From positions 62,001 to 126,000 of the forward strand of contig NZ_BMML01000007.1 in the NCBI RefSeq assembly GCF_014645815.1: a DNA stretch of 64,000 nt, read 5' to 3'. Positions 31,635 through 39,973 of this stretch are shown in pieces. The DNA is from Streptomyces fuscichromogenes (lineage in GTDB: Bacteria; Actinomycetota; Actinomycetes; Streptomycetales; Streptomycetaceae). Each line of letters starts with the position of its first letter. Position 1 is the stretch's first letter. A model generated the notes under the pieces. The model did not search any database. It was not told the DNA's origin and worked only from the letters and a program-made list of their open reading frames with translations. The translations under genes were made by a program, and so were the position numbers.

Positions 31635-32528
31635 ATGTCGCATATCACCGAGGAGCTGAACAGTCAGCCCGAGTGCTGGATACGCGCCGCCGCCGAAGCG
31701 ACCCGCCAGGCCCGCGCCCTGCCGGCCCCGGGCGAGCGGGTCGCGATCGTCGGCTGCGGCACCTCGTACTTCATGGCCCAGGCGGCCGCCGTACTGCGCG
31801 AGTCCGCGGGGCACGGTGAGACGGACGCCTTCGCGGCCTCGGAGTTCCCGCACGGGCGGTCGTACGACCGGGTGGTGGCTCTCACCCGGTCCGGCACCAC
31901 CACCGAAGTACTCGACCTGCTGCACGAGTTGAAGGGGCGGATAGGCACCACCGCGATCACCGCCGACCCCGACACCCCCGTGCCCGACGCCGCCGACGAC
32001 CTCGTCGTCCTGGACTTCGCCGACGAACGCTCCGTCGTCCAGACCCGGTTCGCCACCAGCGCGCTCACCCTGCTCCGCGCCCACCTCGGCCTGCACACCG
32101 ACGCCGTGGTCGCCGACGCGCGCACCGCACTGTCGACCCCGCTGCCGCCAGGACTGGTCGAGCGCTCCCAGTTCACCTTCCTCGGGCGAGGCTGGACCGT
32201 CGGACTCGCCAGCGAGGCCGCGCTCAAGATGCGGGAGGCCTCGCTGTCCTGGACCGAGGCCTACCCGGCGACCGAGTACCGGCACGGCCCGATCAGCATC
32301 ACCACCCGCACCACGGCCACCTGGATGTTCGGCCCGGCCCCCGCCGGACTCGCCGAACAGGTGGGCGCCACCGGGGGGACGTGGATCCAGGGCACCCTCG
32401 ACCCGCTCGCCGAACTCGTCCGCGCCCAGCGTCTCGCCGTCGCCGTCGCCGCGGCCCGGGGTCTCGACCCCGACCGGCCGCGCCATCTCACCCGCTCGGT
32501 GATCCTCACCCCGTCCGGCGAGGAGTGA
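31635..32528 (+). CDS. SIS-domain sugar isomerase/deaminase (AgaS-like)
   Basis: A 297-residue protein with two SIS (phosphosugar-binding) domains. The first has VAIVGCGTSYFMAQAAA and ALTRSGTTTEVLDLL; the second has FLGRGWTVGLASEAALKMREASLSWTEAYPATEYRHGP, a strong GlmS/AgaS-type signature. AgaS converts galactosamine-6-phosphate to tagatose-6-phosphate; the exact substrate here is inferred only. It is followed 2 bp later by a class II bisphosphate aldolase gene, and an AgaR-like repressor is divergent. Confidence 0.88.
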   Translation: MSHITEELNSQPECWIRAAAEATRQARALPAPGERVAIVGCGTSYFMAQAAAVLRESAGHGETDAFAASEFPHGRSYDRVVALTRSGTTTEVLDLLHELKGRIGTTAITADPDTPVPDAADDLVVLDFADERSVVQTRFATSALTLLRAHLGLHTDAVVADARTALSTPLPPGLVERSQFTFLGRGWTVGLASEAALKMREASLSWTEAYPATEYRHGPISITTRTTATWMFGPAPAGLAEQVGATGGTWIQGTLDPLAELVRAQRLAVAVAAARGLDPDRPRHLTRSVILTPSGEE

Positions 32529-32530
32529 GC

Positions 32531-33403
32531 GTGCCCCTCGCAGCCACCGGCGCACTGCTCACCCGGGCCGCCGAAGCCCGGTCCGCCGTCGCCGCGTTCA
32601 ACGTGATCAGCCTGGAACACGTGGAAGCCGTCATCACCGGCGCCGAGGCCGCCGGATCACCCGTGGTCCTGCAAGTCAGCGAGAACGCGGTCGGATTCCG
32701 GCACGGACGTCTGCTCCCGCTGGCCCGCGCCGCCACCGCCGCCGCCGAACACGCCCGCGTGGACGTCGCGTTGCACCTCGACCACGTCCGCAGCGACGAC
32801 CTGCTCCGTCAGGCTCCCGCCGCCGGGTTCAGCTCGGTGATGTACGACGTGTCGCGGCTGCCGTACGCCGAGAACCTCGCCGCGACCGCGGTCGCCGTCG
32901 ACTGGGCGCACGCCCAAGGCCTGTGGATCGAGGCCGAGTTGGGGGAGGTCGGTGGCAAGGACGGCCGACCGGCGCCGGATCCGCACGCCCCCGGGGCGCG
33001 CACCGACCCCGCCGAGGCACGGGAGTTCGTGGCCGGCACCGGAGTCGACGCGCTGGCCGTGGCGATCGGCAGCGCGCACGCCATGACCACCCGCACCGCC
33101 GCCCTGGACCACGACCTGCTCAGCCGCCTCTCCGCCGCCGTGCCCGTTCCGCTCGTCCTGCACGGCTCCTCCGGGGTCCCGGACGAGGGCCTGGTCGCCG
33201 CGGTGGCCGGCGGCATCGCCAAGGTCAATGTCGGTACGGCGCTGAACATCGCGATGACCGGGTCCGTCCGCCGTTTCCTCGCGGACCGTCCCGAGGCCGT
33301 CGACCCCCGCACCTACCTCGACGCCGGCCGGGAGGCGATGGCCCGGGAGGTGACCAGGATCATCGGAGTGCTGGCCGGCGCCGGTCGAACTACCCGCGCT
33401 TGA
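32531..33403 (+). CDS. Class II fructose/tagatose-bisphosphate aldolase
   Basis: A 290-residue zinc-dependent aldolase. AAFNVISLEHVEAVI is the substrate-site start; the zinc site is VALHLDHVRSDD; YDVSRLPYAENL follows. EAELGEVGGKDG carries the catalytic-type Glu, and VLHGSSGVPDE plus KVNVGTALNIA bind phosphate. GTG 32531 has GAGGAG upstream inside the end of the SIS gene. With SIS and the nearby PfkB kinase it could complete isomerise-phosphorylate-cleave chemistry. It overlaps the methyltransferase gene tail by 14 bp. Confidence 0.9.
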   Translation: MPLAATGALLTRAAEARSAVAAFNVISLEHVEAVITGAEAAGSPVVLQVSENAVGFRHGRLLPLARAATAAAEHARVDVALHLDHVRSDDLLRQAPAAGFSSVMYDVSRLPYAENLAATAVAVDWAHAQGLWIEAELGEVGGKDGRPAPDPHAPGARTDPAEAREFVAGTGVDALAVAIGSAHAMTTRTAALDHDLLSRLSAAVPVPLVLHGSSGVPDEGLVAAVAGGIAKVNVGTALNIAMTGSVRRFLADRPEAVDPRTYLDAGREAMAREVTRIIGVLAGAGRTTRA

Positions 33404-34532
33404 CCGCCTTCAGCACCACGAACTTCGGGTCGCTCGCGACCAGTCGACTGTTGCCGAACAGACGGCGTAGCGTCACGTGGTAGCCCAGGTGCCGGTTGCC
33501 GATCACCCACAGCTCACCGCCCGGCCGCAGCGCCCGCTTCGCCCCGCTGAACATCCGCCACGCCGTCGCGTCGCTGGTCGCCTGGTGGGAGTGGAACGGC
33601 GGGTTGTTCAGCACCACGTCCACACTCCCGGCCGCGACCCCGGCCAGGCCGTCCCCGACCCGGAACTCGGCATGCCCGGGTACCCCGTTGGCCTTGTAGG
33701 TGGCCTCCGCCGAGGCGACCGCCTGGAACGACTCGTCCACGAACAGCACCTCGGCCGTCGGATCGGCGAGCGCCACCGCCGTACCCACGACCCCGTTCCC
33801 GCACCCCAGGTCCACGATCCGCCGACCGCCCTCGGGCAGATGCGCCAGGAAGAACCGGGTGCCGATGTCGAGCCGGTCGGCGCAGAAGACACCGGCGTGG
33901 TTGACGACCGTACGCCCGGAGACCGTGCCGACGCCGACGGGCAGCGCGTAGCTGTACGGCCACGGATTCTCCGGGCGCTTCAGCGACGGATCCGGCGTGC
34001 AGTGGATCAGCCGTGCCTTCTGCTCGGCCGGCGAGGTCCGGGTCGGGCCGAGGATCCGCTCGAACAAGCGGAGCGTCGACGTGTGGATCTCCTTGACCAT
34101 GCCGGTGCCGATCACGACCGTGCCCGCGTGCACGGCGGGCGCCAGCCGCAGCAGCTGGTCCTCCAGCAGCGCCAGGCTCTTCGGCACCCGCACCAGCAGT
34201 ACGTCCACCTGCTCCGGCGGCGGATCCTGGGTGGTCAGCAGCTGCACCGTGCCCGGCTCGACGCCCGCGCGCGCCAGGTTCACGCGGGTCGCCTCCTGGC
34301 TCAGGTACGAGTCGGTGATCTGCACCGGCCGGTGCTCCGCCAGTGCCGTGACCAGCGCTCCCCAGCGGTCGCCAAGCACCACGACCGTGCCGGACAGCGA
34401 GATCCGTTCCCGGTCGAGATACCTCAGCAGGTAGGCGTCGGAGGCGTCCCAGGCACGCAGCCGGTCGCGCGGGTCCTCCGGGAAACGGGACAGCTCGAAC
34501 TCGCCCCACGCAGTCGTCATACGGTCGCTCAT
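33390..34532 (-). CDS. RsmC/RlmG-type rRNA guanine-N2 methyltransferase
   Basis: A 380-residue SAM-dependent methyltransferase with the two-domain layout of RsmC/RlmG: a degenerate N-terminal methyltransferase-like domain and an active C-terminal one. The SAM motif is IVDLGCGNGVVGTAVAL, followed by the acidic VLFVDES and the catalytic VLNNPPFH (NPPF, typical of N-methylation of guanine). It probably modifies G in 23S or 16S rRNA. TAGCCT lies 9 nt before the ATG, predicting almost no 5' leader. Confidence 0.9.
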   Translation of the reverse strand: MSDRMTTAWGEFELSRFPEDPRDRLRAWDASDAYLLRYLDRERISLSGTVVVLGDRWGALVTALAEHRPVQITDSYLSQEATRVNLARAGVEPGTVQLLTTQDPPPEQVDVLLVRVPKSLALLEDQLLRLAPAVHAGTVVIGTGMVKEIHTSTLRLFERILGPTRTSPAEQKARLIHCTPDPSLKRPENPWPYSYALPVGVGTVSGRTVVNHAGVFCADRLDIGTRFFLAHLPEGGRRIVDLGCGNGVVGTAVALADPTAEVLFVDESFQAVASAEATYKANGVPGHAEFRVGDGLAGVAAGSVDVVLNNPPFHSHQATSDATAWRMFSGAKRALRPGGELWVIGNRHLGYHVTLRRLFGNSRLVASDPKFVVLKAVKRG

Positions 34533-34587
34533 CGTGCGTCCAGGCTAGCCGAACCCCAGCTCAGGCCCGGTCGAGCAGGGTGGGGGC

Positions 34588-35174
34588 ATGGAGGACGAGC
34601 TGTTCCCGAGGGCGTACGCCCGCATCACGCCGGGCGCCGTGCACGTCCCCGACCGGCTGGACACGGACCGACGGCGCGCGCTGCTCGCCGCCTGCCGCGA
34701 CCGGCCCGGCCCCCGGCGGGCCTGCGCACGGTCCGTACGCCCGGGGCGGCACGATGACCGCCCGCCGGCTCTGCCGAAGCCGGCACTGGTACCCGTAGGC
34801 CTGCGCCGCACAGCCGGCGGCGGCGACCCCGCGAAGCAGTTCCCGGCCTGGCTCGGCAAACCGGACCCCCGCGCGCTGACCGACGCGCCGGCCCCGGCAG
34901 CGGTCGGCGGATTGTCGTACGACATCGCACCGGTCAACTCGTATGACGCGGACGCCCACATGGGCACACCCCCCGACGCCGACGAGAAGCCGCCCGCACC
35001 GGTGGTGCCACCGAGCCCGGACGACACGTGCGTGCTCCGCTGCGGGAACACGGAGAGCAGGGGCAGCTGTACCCGAACGCGGAATTTCGGTCCGGGGTGT
35101 ACCCGAGCACGGGACCTGCCGACCTGGCAGTGTCCGGACGCCTGAACAACGCTCTGAGAGCCGGCGGCTTTTGA
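34588..35174 (+). pseudogene. Decayed alkB-type 2-oxoglutarate/Fe(II) dioxygenase gene
   Basis: Homology to AlkB DNA/RNA-repair dioxygenases is spread over all three plus frames. MEDELFPRAYARITPGAVHVPDRLDTDRRR starts in one frame, PPAGLRTVRTPG is in a second (near 34705), and GGTMTARRLCRSRHWYP is in a third (ends 34798). The first frame then resumes with KQFPAWLGKPDPRALTDA, YDIAPVNSYDADAHMGTPPDADEK and DTCVLRCGNTESRG, followed by shifted LYPNAEFRSG and SGRLNNALRAGGF ending at 35174. The iron-binding HxD of MHxDxDEK is destroyed (TPPDADEK), and a stretch before the C-terminus is deleted. One frame alone looks like a 185-aa gene, but it is not functional. Confidence 0.75.
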
Positions 35175-35285
35175 CACGCCTTGCCTGGAGCGCCCCGTCA
35201 GGGGCGCGGGGAACTGCGCGACCAGCCCCGACGGCGCCGCACCTTCGCTACGGCCCCTCCTGCGGATCATGGCAGACTCCCTCTC

Positions 35286-36521
35286 ATGAGTGGCAAAACG
35301 GCCCCCGTCCCGACGGGGAACGGAACCTCGAAACCCCGGTTGGACAGAGGACGCGGCGCACTCGGCCCCGCCTTGGAACTCGTGCACACCGGCCGCGCCC
35401 CCACCCGCGCGGTCCTCACCGCGGAGCTCGGCGTGACCCGGGCCACGGCCGGCGCCGTCGCCGCCGAACTGGAGGCGCTCGGCCTGATCAGGGTCGACGC
35501 CCACCCGGGCGCCGCCGCCGGGTCGCAGGGCCGCCCCTCGCACCGCCTGGAGGTCGCCGAGAACGGCCCCGTCGCCCTCGCCGCGCAGGTCCACGCCGAC
35601 GGTTTCCGAGCGGCGCTGGTCGGCCTCGGCGGCCACATCGTCGCGACCGCGCCCGGCTGCGAGACGGTCGACGCCGATCCGGCGAAGGTGCTCGGCTCGG
35701 TGGTCGAGGCGGGCGCCGACCTGCTGCGGACCACCGGCCGCCGCTGCGTCGGCGCCGGTCTCGCCGTGCCGTCCGCCGTCGCCGAACCGGAGGGCCTGGC
35801 CCTCAACCCCCTGCACCTGGCCTGGCCGGTGGGGGCGCCCGTGCGCCGCATCTTCGCGGAGTGCGTGCGGGCCGCCGGGATCACCGGCCCGGCGTTCGCG
35901 GGCAACGACGTGAACCTGGCCGCGCTCGCCGAACACCGGCACGGCGCGGGCCGGGGCGCCCGGGACCTGCTGTGCGTGGCCACCGGGCACCGTGGCGTCG
36001 GCGGCGCGCTGGTCCTGGACGGCCGTCTGCACACGGGGAGTTCGGGCCTGGCGCTGGAGGTCGGCCACCTCGCCGTGCACCCCGAGGGCCGCCCCTGCCA
36101 CTGTGGCAGCCGGGGTTGCCTGGACGTGGAGGCCGACCCGCTGGCGCTGCTGATCGAGGCGGGCCGCGAACCCGGTCCCGAGGTGTCGCTGCTGCGGCAG
36201 GCCGAGGACCTGATCCGCGACCACTACGCCGACCCGACCGTCCGCAGGGCCACCGAGGCCCTGATCGACCGGCTCGGCCTGGGCCTGGCGGGGCTGGTCA
36301 ACATCCTCAACCCCGACCGCGTCATCCTCGGCGGCCTGCACCGCACCCTCCTGGACGCCGACCCGGAGCGGCTGCGTGCCGTCGTCGCCGACCGCAGCCT
36401 GTGGGGGCAGAGCGGCAGCGTGCCGATCCTGCCGTGCACGCTGAGCCACAACAGCCTGGTGGGAGCGGCCGAACTGGCCTGGCAGCCGGTGCTGGACGAC
36501 CCGCTGGGGGCACTGCGCTGA
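35286..36521 (+). CDS. ROK family transcriptional regulator/sugar kinase-like protein
   Basis: A 411-residue ROK protein. An N-terminal winged helix (ALGPALELVHTGRAPTRAVLTAELGVTRATAGAVAAELEALGLI) precedes the ROK ATPase-like fold. Features include GAGLAVPSAVAEPEG, GNDVNLAALAEHRHGAG, the zinc motif CHCGSRGCLDVEA and the nucleotide-site sequence NILNPDRVILGGL. Such proteins are usually sugar-responsive repressors. ATG 35286 follows CAGACT by 7 nt. It sits between decayed genes, so its former target may be the lost phosphotriesterase or the sugar-phosphate genes to its left. Confidence 0.88.
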   Translation: MSGKTAPVPTGNGTSKPRLDRGRGALGPALELVHTGRAPTRAVLTAELGVTRATAGAVAAELEALGLIRVDAHPGAAAGSQGRPSHRLEVAENGPVALAAQVHADGFRAALVGLGGHIVATAPGCETVDADPAKVLGSVVEAGADLLRTTGRRCVGAGLAVPSAVAEPEGLALNPLHLAWPVGAPVRRIFAECVRAAGITGPAFAGNDVNLAALAEHRHGAGRGARDLLCVATGHRGVGGALVLDGRLHTGSSGLALEVGHLAVHPEGRPCHCGSRGCLDVEADPLALLIEAGREPGPEVSLLRQAEDLIRDHYADPTVRRATEALIDRLGLGLAGLVNILNPDRVILGGLHRTLLDADPERLRAVVADRSLWGQSGSVPILPCTLSHNSLVGAAELAWQPVLDDPLGALR

Positions 36522-36566
36522 CGGCCTGCCACCGCAACGGCCCACCACCTGACCACCACCGCGCCG

Positions 36567-36645
36567 ACGCGGCCCCGGTGCGCGGATCCAGCCGTACCCG
36601 CGGATGCGCCGTACGGAAAGCCGCCAACAGGTCGGGAAGCAGCGC
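36567..36645 (-). pseudogene. Short remnant of a LysR-type regulator
   Basis: The minus-strand frame from 36645 reads ALLPDLLAAFRTAHPRVRL, which closely resembles the start of the LysR effector-binding domain (LLPxxLAAFRxxHPxVRL). Nothing recognisable precedes it: it joins directly to the phosphotriesterase remnant at about 36648. LysR genes often neighbour DUF4865 genes, which supports the reading. Confidence 0.4.
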
Positions 36646-36648
36646 CTG

Positions 36649-36893
36649 ACAGGCGGTCGAGCAGACCGTCGAGCAGCTCCGGTTCGTAGTGCGCCGCCTG
36701 GTGCAGTCCCGTCGCGCAGACCACGGGCACACCGGCGGACCGGGACAACAGCGGCAGATCGGCGGCCCGTCGCGCCGTCCCGCTCCTGTCCCCGCAGCCG
36801 GGGGCCGCGCAGGAACAGGTGGTCGTGCGCGTCGCAGACACCGAGGTCCGCGGGCCGGATGTCACCGAGGACCGTACGAACGCCGCTCACCAC
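36649..36893 (-). pseudogene. Phosphotriesterase family gene remnant (N-terminal pieces)
   Basis: From GTG 36893 the frame reads VRTVLGDIRPADLGVCDAHDHLFLRGPRL, with the amidohydrolase metal motif HDH of phosphotriesterase-homology proteins. After an internal deletion and frame change it continues RRAADLPLLSRSAGVPVVCATGLHQAAHYEPELLDGLLDRL, then stops being recognisable. About three quarters of the gene is missing. Its start overlaps the stop of the DUF4865 gene, so it was once the next gene of that operon. Confidence 0.7.
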
Positions 36894-37471
36894 TGCCGGC
36901 CGCGCGGCAGTTCCCCACGCCCCGGCTGCGACAGGTGCAGCACCTGGAAGACTTCGCCCTCGGCCTTGGGCACGTCATGCGCCCAGAGCGAGAAGTGGAC
37001 CAGCTCCCAGGCATCCGTGTCCACGGCGGACGCCGCCAGTACGGCACCCTCCTCGGCCGCCAGCCGCGCTGTCCCGTCCGCCGCGTCCGCCATGTGGGCG
37101 GCCAGCTCCACACCGTCCGGCACCGGCTGCCGCCGCCGCACCGCGAACGCGGCCGGGGAGTCGGCGGCGCTGCCCTCCTCGAAGGCCAGACCCGTCCACT
37201 GCCGTATCCGCGGCCGCCCGAAGTCGTCGACGGGCCCCTGGAAGGCGCCTCCCCAGAGGAAGCCGTTCATGCCCGCCAGGGTGTTCCAGAGATAGAACGG
37301 CCCGTACTGGTTGACTGGGGAACCGTGGCGTCCCCGCTCGCGCATGAGGTAGGTCTTGACGCCCAGGCCGTCCCAGCCGTCCAGCAGATGCCCGACACGG
37401 GCGACGCGGGAGCGGATGACGCCCATGTCGTAGTCCGCGGGCAGGGTGAACTCGTACTGCATGGCGTGCAT
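36887..37471 (-). CDS. DUF4865 family protein
   Basis: A 194-residue soluble protein of unknown function. MQYEFTLPADYDMGVIRSRVARVGHLLDGWDGLGVKTYLMRERG and QYGPFYLWNTLAGMNGFLWGG match the DUF4865 family as I remember it, which is often next to LysR regulators and tautomerases. ATG 37471 has AAGGGA 8 nt upstream; ATG 37462 is possible. It is intact although the flanking phosphotriesterase and cupin genes are broken. Confidence 0.75.
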   Translation of the reverse strand: MHAMQYEFTLPADYDMGVIRSRVARVGHLLDGWDGLGVKTYLMRERGRHGSPVNQYGPFYLWNTLAGMNGFLWGGAFQGPVDDFGRPRIRQWTGLAFEEGSAADSPAAFAVRRRQPVPDGVELAAHMADAADGTARLAAEEGAVLAASAVDTDAWELVHFSLWAHDVPKAEGEVFQVLHLSQPGRGELPRGRQW

Positions 37472-37513
37472 GACGCGGGTCCCTTCTCAGGCCGGGTAGT
37501 CCCTCTCACGTGC

Positions 37514-37691
37514 TCATGCCACTCGGTGGTGGGTGCCGTGCTCGGCGGCCTCCACGACCGCGAGGTGCGTCAGGAAGCCGCGCGGTGCGGCGCCGCACCA
37601 GCCCCTCGCCCTCCACGACGTGCGGCACCCGGCCGTGCGGATGGCGGTGCCAGGCGGTGTGGGCGCCCGGCGCGAAATGGACGTTGAACAT
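37514..37691 (-). pseudogene. Cupin-domain gene remnant
   Basis: MFNVHFAPGAHTAWHRHPHGRVPHVVEGEGLVRRR is the first half of a cupin-2 metal barrel (HRHPHG holds the metal histidines). The second half appears only after a frame shift and deletion, as FLTHLAVVEAAEHGTHHRVA before a stop at 37514. About half of the normal length is lost. It lies downstream of a TetR gene and upstream of DUF4865, on the same strand. Confidence 0.7.
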
Positions 37692-37739
37692 GCGCAGCCC
37701 GCACGGTGTCCGGGCGCTTCCTGGCGATGTGCACGTACC

Positions 37740-38294
37740 TCAACTCCTCAGCAGGGACAGCAGCCCGCGCACACCGGCGTCGAACGCGGCGGGGGAACCG
37801 GAGGCCCGGGCGAGCACATAGCCGCCCTGCACGGTCGCGAGCACGGTCGCGGCGATCTCCTCGCCGTTCACCCGGGGACCGAACTGCCCCTGCTCCTTGC
37901 CCTCTTCGACGATCCCGGCGATCAGTTCCTGGATCCGGTCGAGAGTCTCGTCGACCGGTGCGCGCAGTTCGTCGCTCGCGATGATGTCCGGGTCCATCGT
38001 CAGCCGCCCGACGGGGCAGCCGCGCAGCACGTCGCGCTCGCGCCGCAGATACGCCTCGATCCGCTCGTACGGCGTGCCCGGCCCGGTGAGCACGGCCTCG
38101 GCGGTGGCCAGCAGCTCCTCCGCGGTCCGCCGGATCGCGGCCAGCGCCAGGTCCGGCTTGCCCTTGAAGTGGTGGTACATGCTGCCCTGGCCGGCGTCGG
38201 CGCGCTCCAGGATGGCCTTCGGGCTCGTACCGACGTATCCACGCTCCCACAGCAGCTCACGGGTGGACTCGATCAACCGCTCCGACGTGCTCAT
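37740..38294 (-). CDS. TetR/AcrR family regulator
   Basis: A 184-residue repressor. The helix-turn-helix is YVGTSPKAILERADAGQGSMYHHFKGKPDLALAAI, and the ligand domain holds GCPVGRLTMDPDIIASDELRAPVDE, typical of the TetR_C domain found with cupin or tautomerase operons. ATG 38294 is chosen over the longer frame because the upstream part contains the operator. Its former downstream gene, a cupin, is decayed. Confidence 0.88.
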   Translation of the reverse strand: MSTSERLIESTRELLWERGYVGTSPKAILERADAGQGSMYHHFKGKPDLALAAIRRTAEELLATAEAVLTGPGTPYERIEAYLRRERDVLRGCPVGRLTMDPDIIASDELRAPVDETLDRIQELIAGIVEEGKEQGQFGPRVNGEEIAATVLATVQGGYVLARASGSPAAFDAGVRGLLSLLRS

Positions 38295-38301
38295 GCACCG
38301 A

Positions 38302-38323
38302 CTGTACATACTAGTAGTTACAG
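38302..38323. promoter_or_regulatory. TetR operator palindrome
   Basis: CTGTA (38302-38306) and TACAG (38319-38323) flank a symmetric TACTAGTA core; 9 of 11 base pairs match about a centre at 38312.5. It lies 8 bp before the TetR start codon. Confidence 0.8.
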
Positions 38324-38469
38324 AATGCCAGTCCTTTCGGGAGCAGGACGCCCTCCGCCGCGTACTCCCCGGGAGGTACGCGCACTGCCGTCGGCTGCAC
38401 GACGACCCGGACCCCTCGCGGCCGTCAGTCTCGATGCGTCACAACGAGACCCTGGGGAGTTGAACCCAT

Positions 38470-38760
38470 ATGCAGACCCTGGCGAACGGGGCCGGCGGGC
38501 CCGGCCCGTGGATCCTGTTCTTCCCGCTGATCTGGGCGGCCGTCGTGATCGGCGTCGGCATGTTCCTGCGCCGCGTCGCATGGCGCGGGCGCGGCGGATC
38601 CTGGCGTCCGATGGACGCCGGTCGCCCCTCCGGCGACTCGCCGCTCGCGGTCCTCGGCCGCCGTTTCGCCTCCGGCGAGATCGACGAGGACGAGTACTGG
38701 CGCCGGCTGTCCGTCCTGGAGGAGCAGTTCGGCCGCATCGGCAAGGGCGGTGCGGCGTGA
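38470..38760 (+). CDS. SHOCT domain-containing small membrane protein
   Basis: A 96-residue protein. One membrane helix (about 14-36) is followed by a basic, glycine-rich linker and a C-terminal SHOCT domain: DSPLAVLGRRFASGEIDEDEYWRRLSVLEEQF. SHOCT is a short oligomerisation-type motif, usually at protein ends. GGGGAG is 10 nt before the ATG. It converges on the RsbW-like ATPase gene. Confidence 0.85.
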   Translation: MQTLANGAGGPGPWILFFPLIWAAVVIGVGMFLRRVAWRGRGGSWRPMDAGRPSGDSPLAVLGRRFASGEIDEDEYWRRLSVLEEQFGRIGKGGAA

Positions 38761-38814
38761 AACGGTGACGCCGGGAGGAAGGGCAACGGCTCGGCGAGGA
38801 GACTCACCGCCCGC

Positions 38815-39435
38815 TCAACTGGCGACAGCCGAGCGGGCGGGAGCGTGTACGGCACCGGGGGCGGTGGCGGTCGCGTGGGCGGTGGCCGGGATGCCGGCGG
38901 CCGCATGCGCGGGTGCGGGTGCGGTCGCGTGCGCGGCGGCGGGCGCACCGGCCGCCGCGGGTTCCGGCTCGGCGGTCCGGCGGGTCGCCGGTTCGGTGAC
39001 ACGGCGCTGCGGGCGGCCCGCGGTCGGTGTGGCCGTCGGCGCGGGCAGGGTGAACCACACGACCTTGCCCTCGTCGTGCGGCCGCACACCCCAGCTCTCG
39101 CTGACCGCGGCCACCATCGCGAGCCCTCGCCCGCAGGTGGCCATCGGTGCGATCTCCGTGCCGTCCTCGACCACCGGAAGGCGCGGATCGTGGTCGCGGA
39201 CCGACACCGTGAGGCGGTCGAGCTGGAGCTCGATCTCCACGGTGCAGTTCTTGTCGGGCTGGGCATGCCGGTGGACGTTGGTCAGCAACTCCGTCACACC
39301 TAGCGCGGCCCGGTCGATCAACGGGTCCAGATGCCAGTAGCGCAATTGCGCAGATACGATTCTGCGGACCTGGCCGATCCGCGAGGGCAAGGCTTGGAGC
39401 TCCACCGAGCAGTGTCTGCTTGGGTGTTTGATCAC
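38815..39435 (-). CDS. ATP-binding protein of the RsbW/anti-sigma kinase type
   Basis: About 206 residues. The GHKL ATPase (HATPase_c_2) domain covers about residues 10-125: the N-box is GVTELLTNVHRHA, and the G-boxes are VRDHDPRLP and CGRGLAMVAAVSESWGV. Such proteins are serine kinases or anti-sigma factors acting on anti-sigma antagonists. GTG 39435 is preferred because GGGGAG lies 9 nt upstream and related proteins start near PSRHCSVELQALPSRIGQVRRI; the frame could start at 39579. The last 70 residues are a low-complexity Ala/Pro/Thr/His tail. Confidence 0.8.
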   Translation of the reverse strand: MIKHPSRHCSVELQALPSRIGQVRRIVSAQLRYWHLDPLIDRAALGVTELLTNVHRHAQPDKNCTVEIELQLDRLTVSVRDHDPRLPVVEDGTEIAPMATCGRGLAMVAAVSESWGVRPHDEGKVVWFTLPAPTATPTAGRPQRRVTEPATRRTAEPEPAAAGAPAAAHATAPAPAHAAAGIPATAHATATAPGAVHAPARSAVAS

Positions 39436-39649
39436 GGCTGCGACTCCCCGACGTGAGGCCCGGAAGAACACGGAGAACGGATCCAGCGGGGCGCCGCCGT
39501 CCATGGGGCCGCCTGCTGTCGTGGCCGGCGGGCTGGTTCGCAGCGTTATCGCCGGTAAACCCAGAGTGACGTGAGACAAGCGTGACCCAGCACGTACGGT
39601 CCCGCAACTCGCGGTGGCTCAGCGGTCGTGCCCGACGGGTCCGACCAGC

Positions 39650-39973
39650 TCAGCGGTCGTGCCCGGCGGCCCGTCGTACCGCCTCGATGAAGCGGCGCGC
39701 CGCAGGCGGACCGGGCTCGCCCGGCGCCGGATCGTGGTCACCCAGGGTGAGTGAGTAGCGCTGGCCGTTGAGGTCGGCCAGGGCCCGGTCGTCCGACGCG
39801 AACCACGGCTTCGAGGCCCGTACCGCCTGCACGGGGGCGCTGTCGATCTCGCTGCCGTAGCTGGTCAGCAGTTGCAGCCTGCCGTCCCTTATCCGGACCT
39901 GTCCGGCCCGGGTGAGCGAACGCAGCCGCTTGTCGATCCGAACGCCCGTCGCCGTGAACTCCGGCTCCGCCAT
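39650..39973 (-). CDS. Conserved hypothetical protein, 107 residues
   Basis: I recognise no domain. The protein is soluble and fairly polar. A central segment RIRDGRLQLLTSYGSEIDSAPVQAVRASKPWFASDDRALADLNGQRYSLTLGDHD reads like a small beta-rich domain, perhaps PH-like. ATG 39973 has a GGGGCAGG upstream. It is divergent from the PLP enzyme gene, with the 378-bp spacer between. Confidence 0.6.
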   Translation of the reverse strand: MAEPEFTATGVRIDKRLRSLTRAGQVRIRDGRLQLLTSYGSEIDSAPVQAVRASKPWFASDDRALADLNGQRYSLTLGDHDPAPGEPGPPAARRFIEAVRRAAGHDR

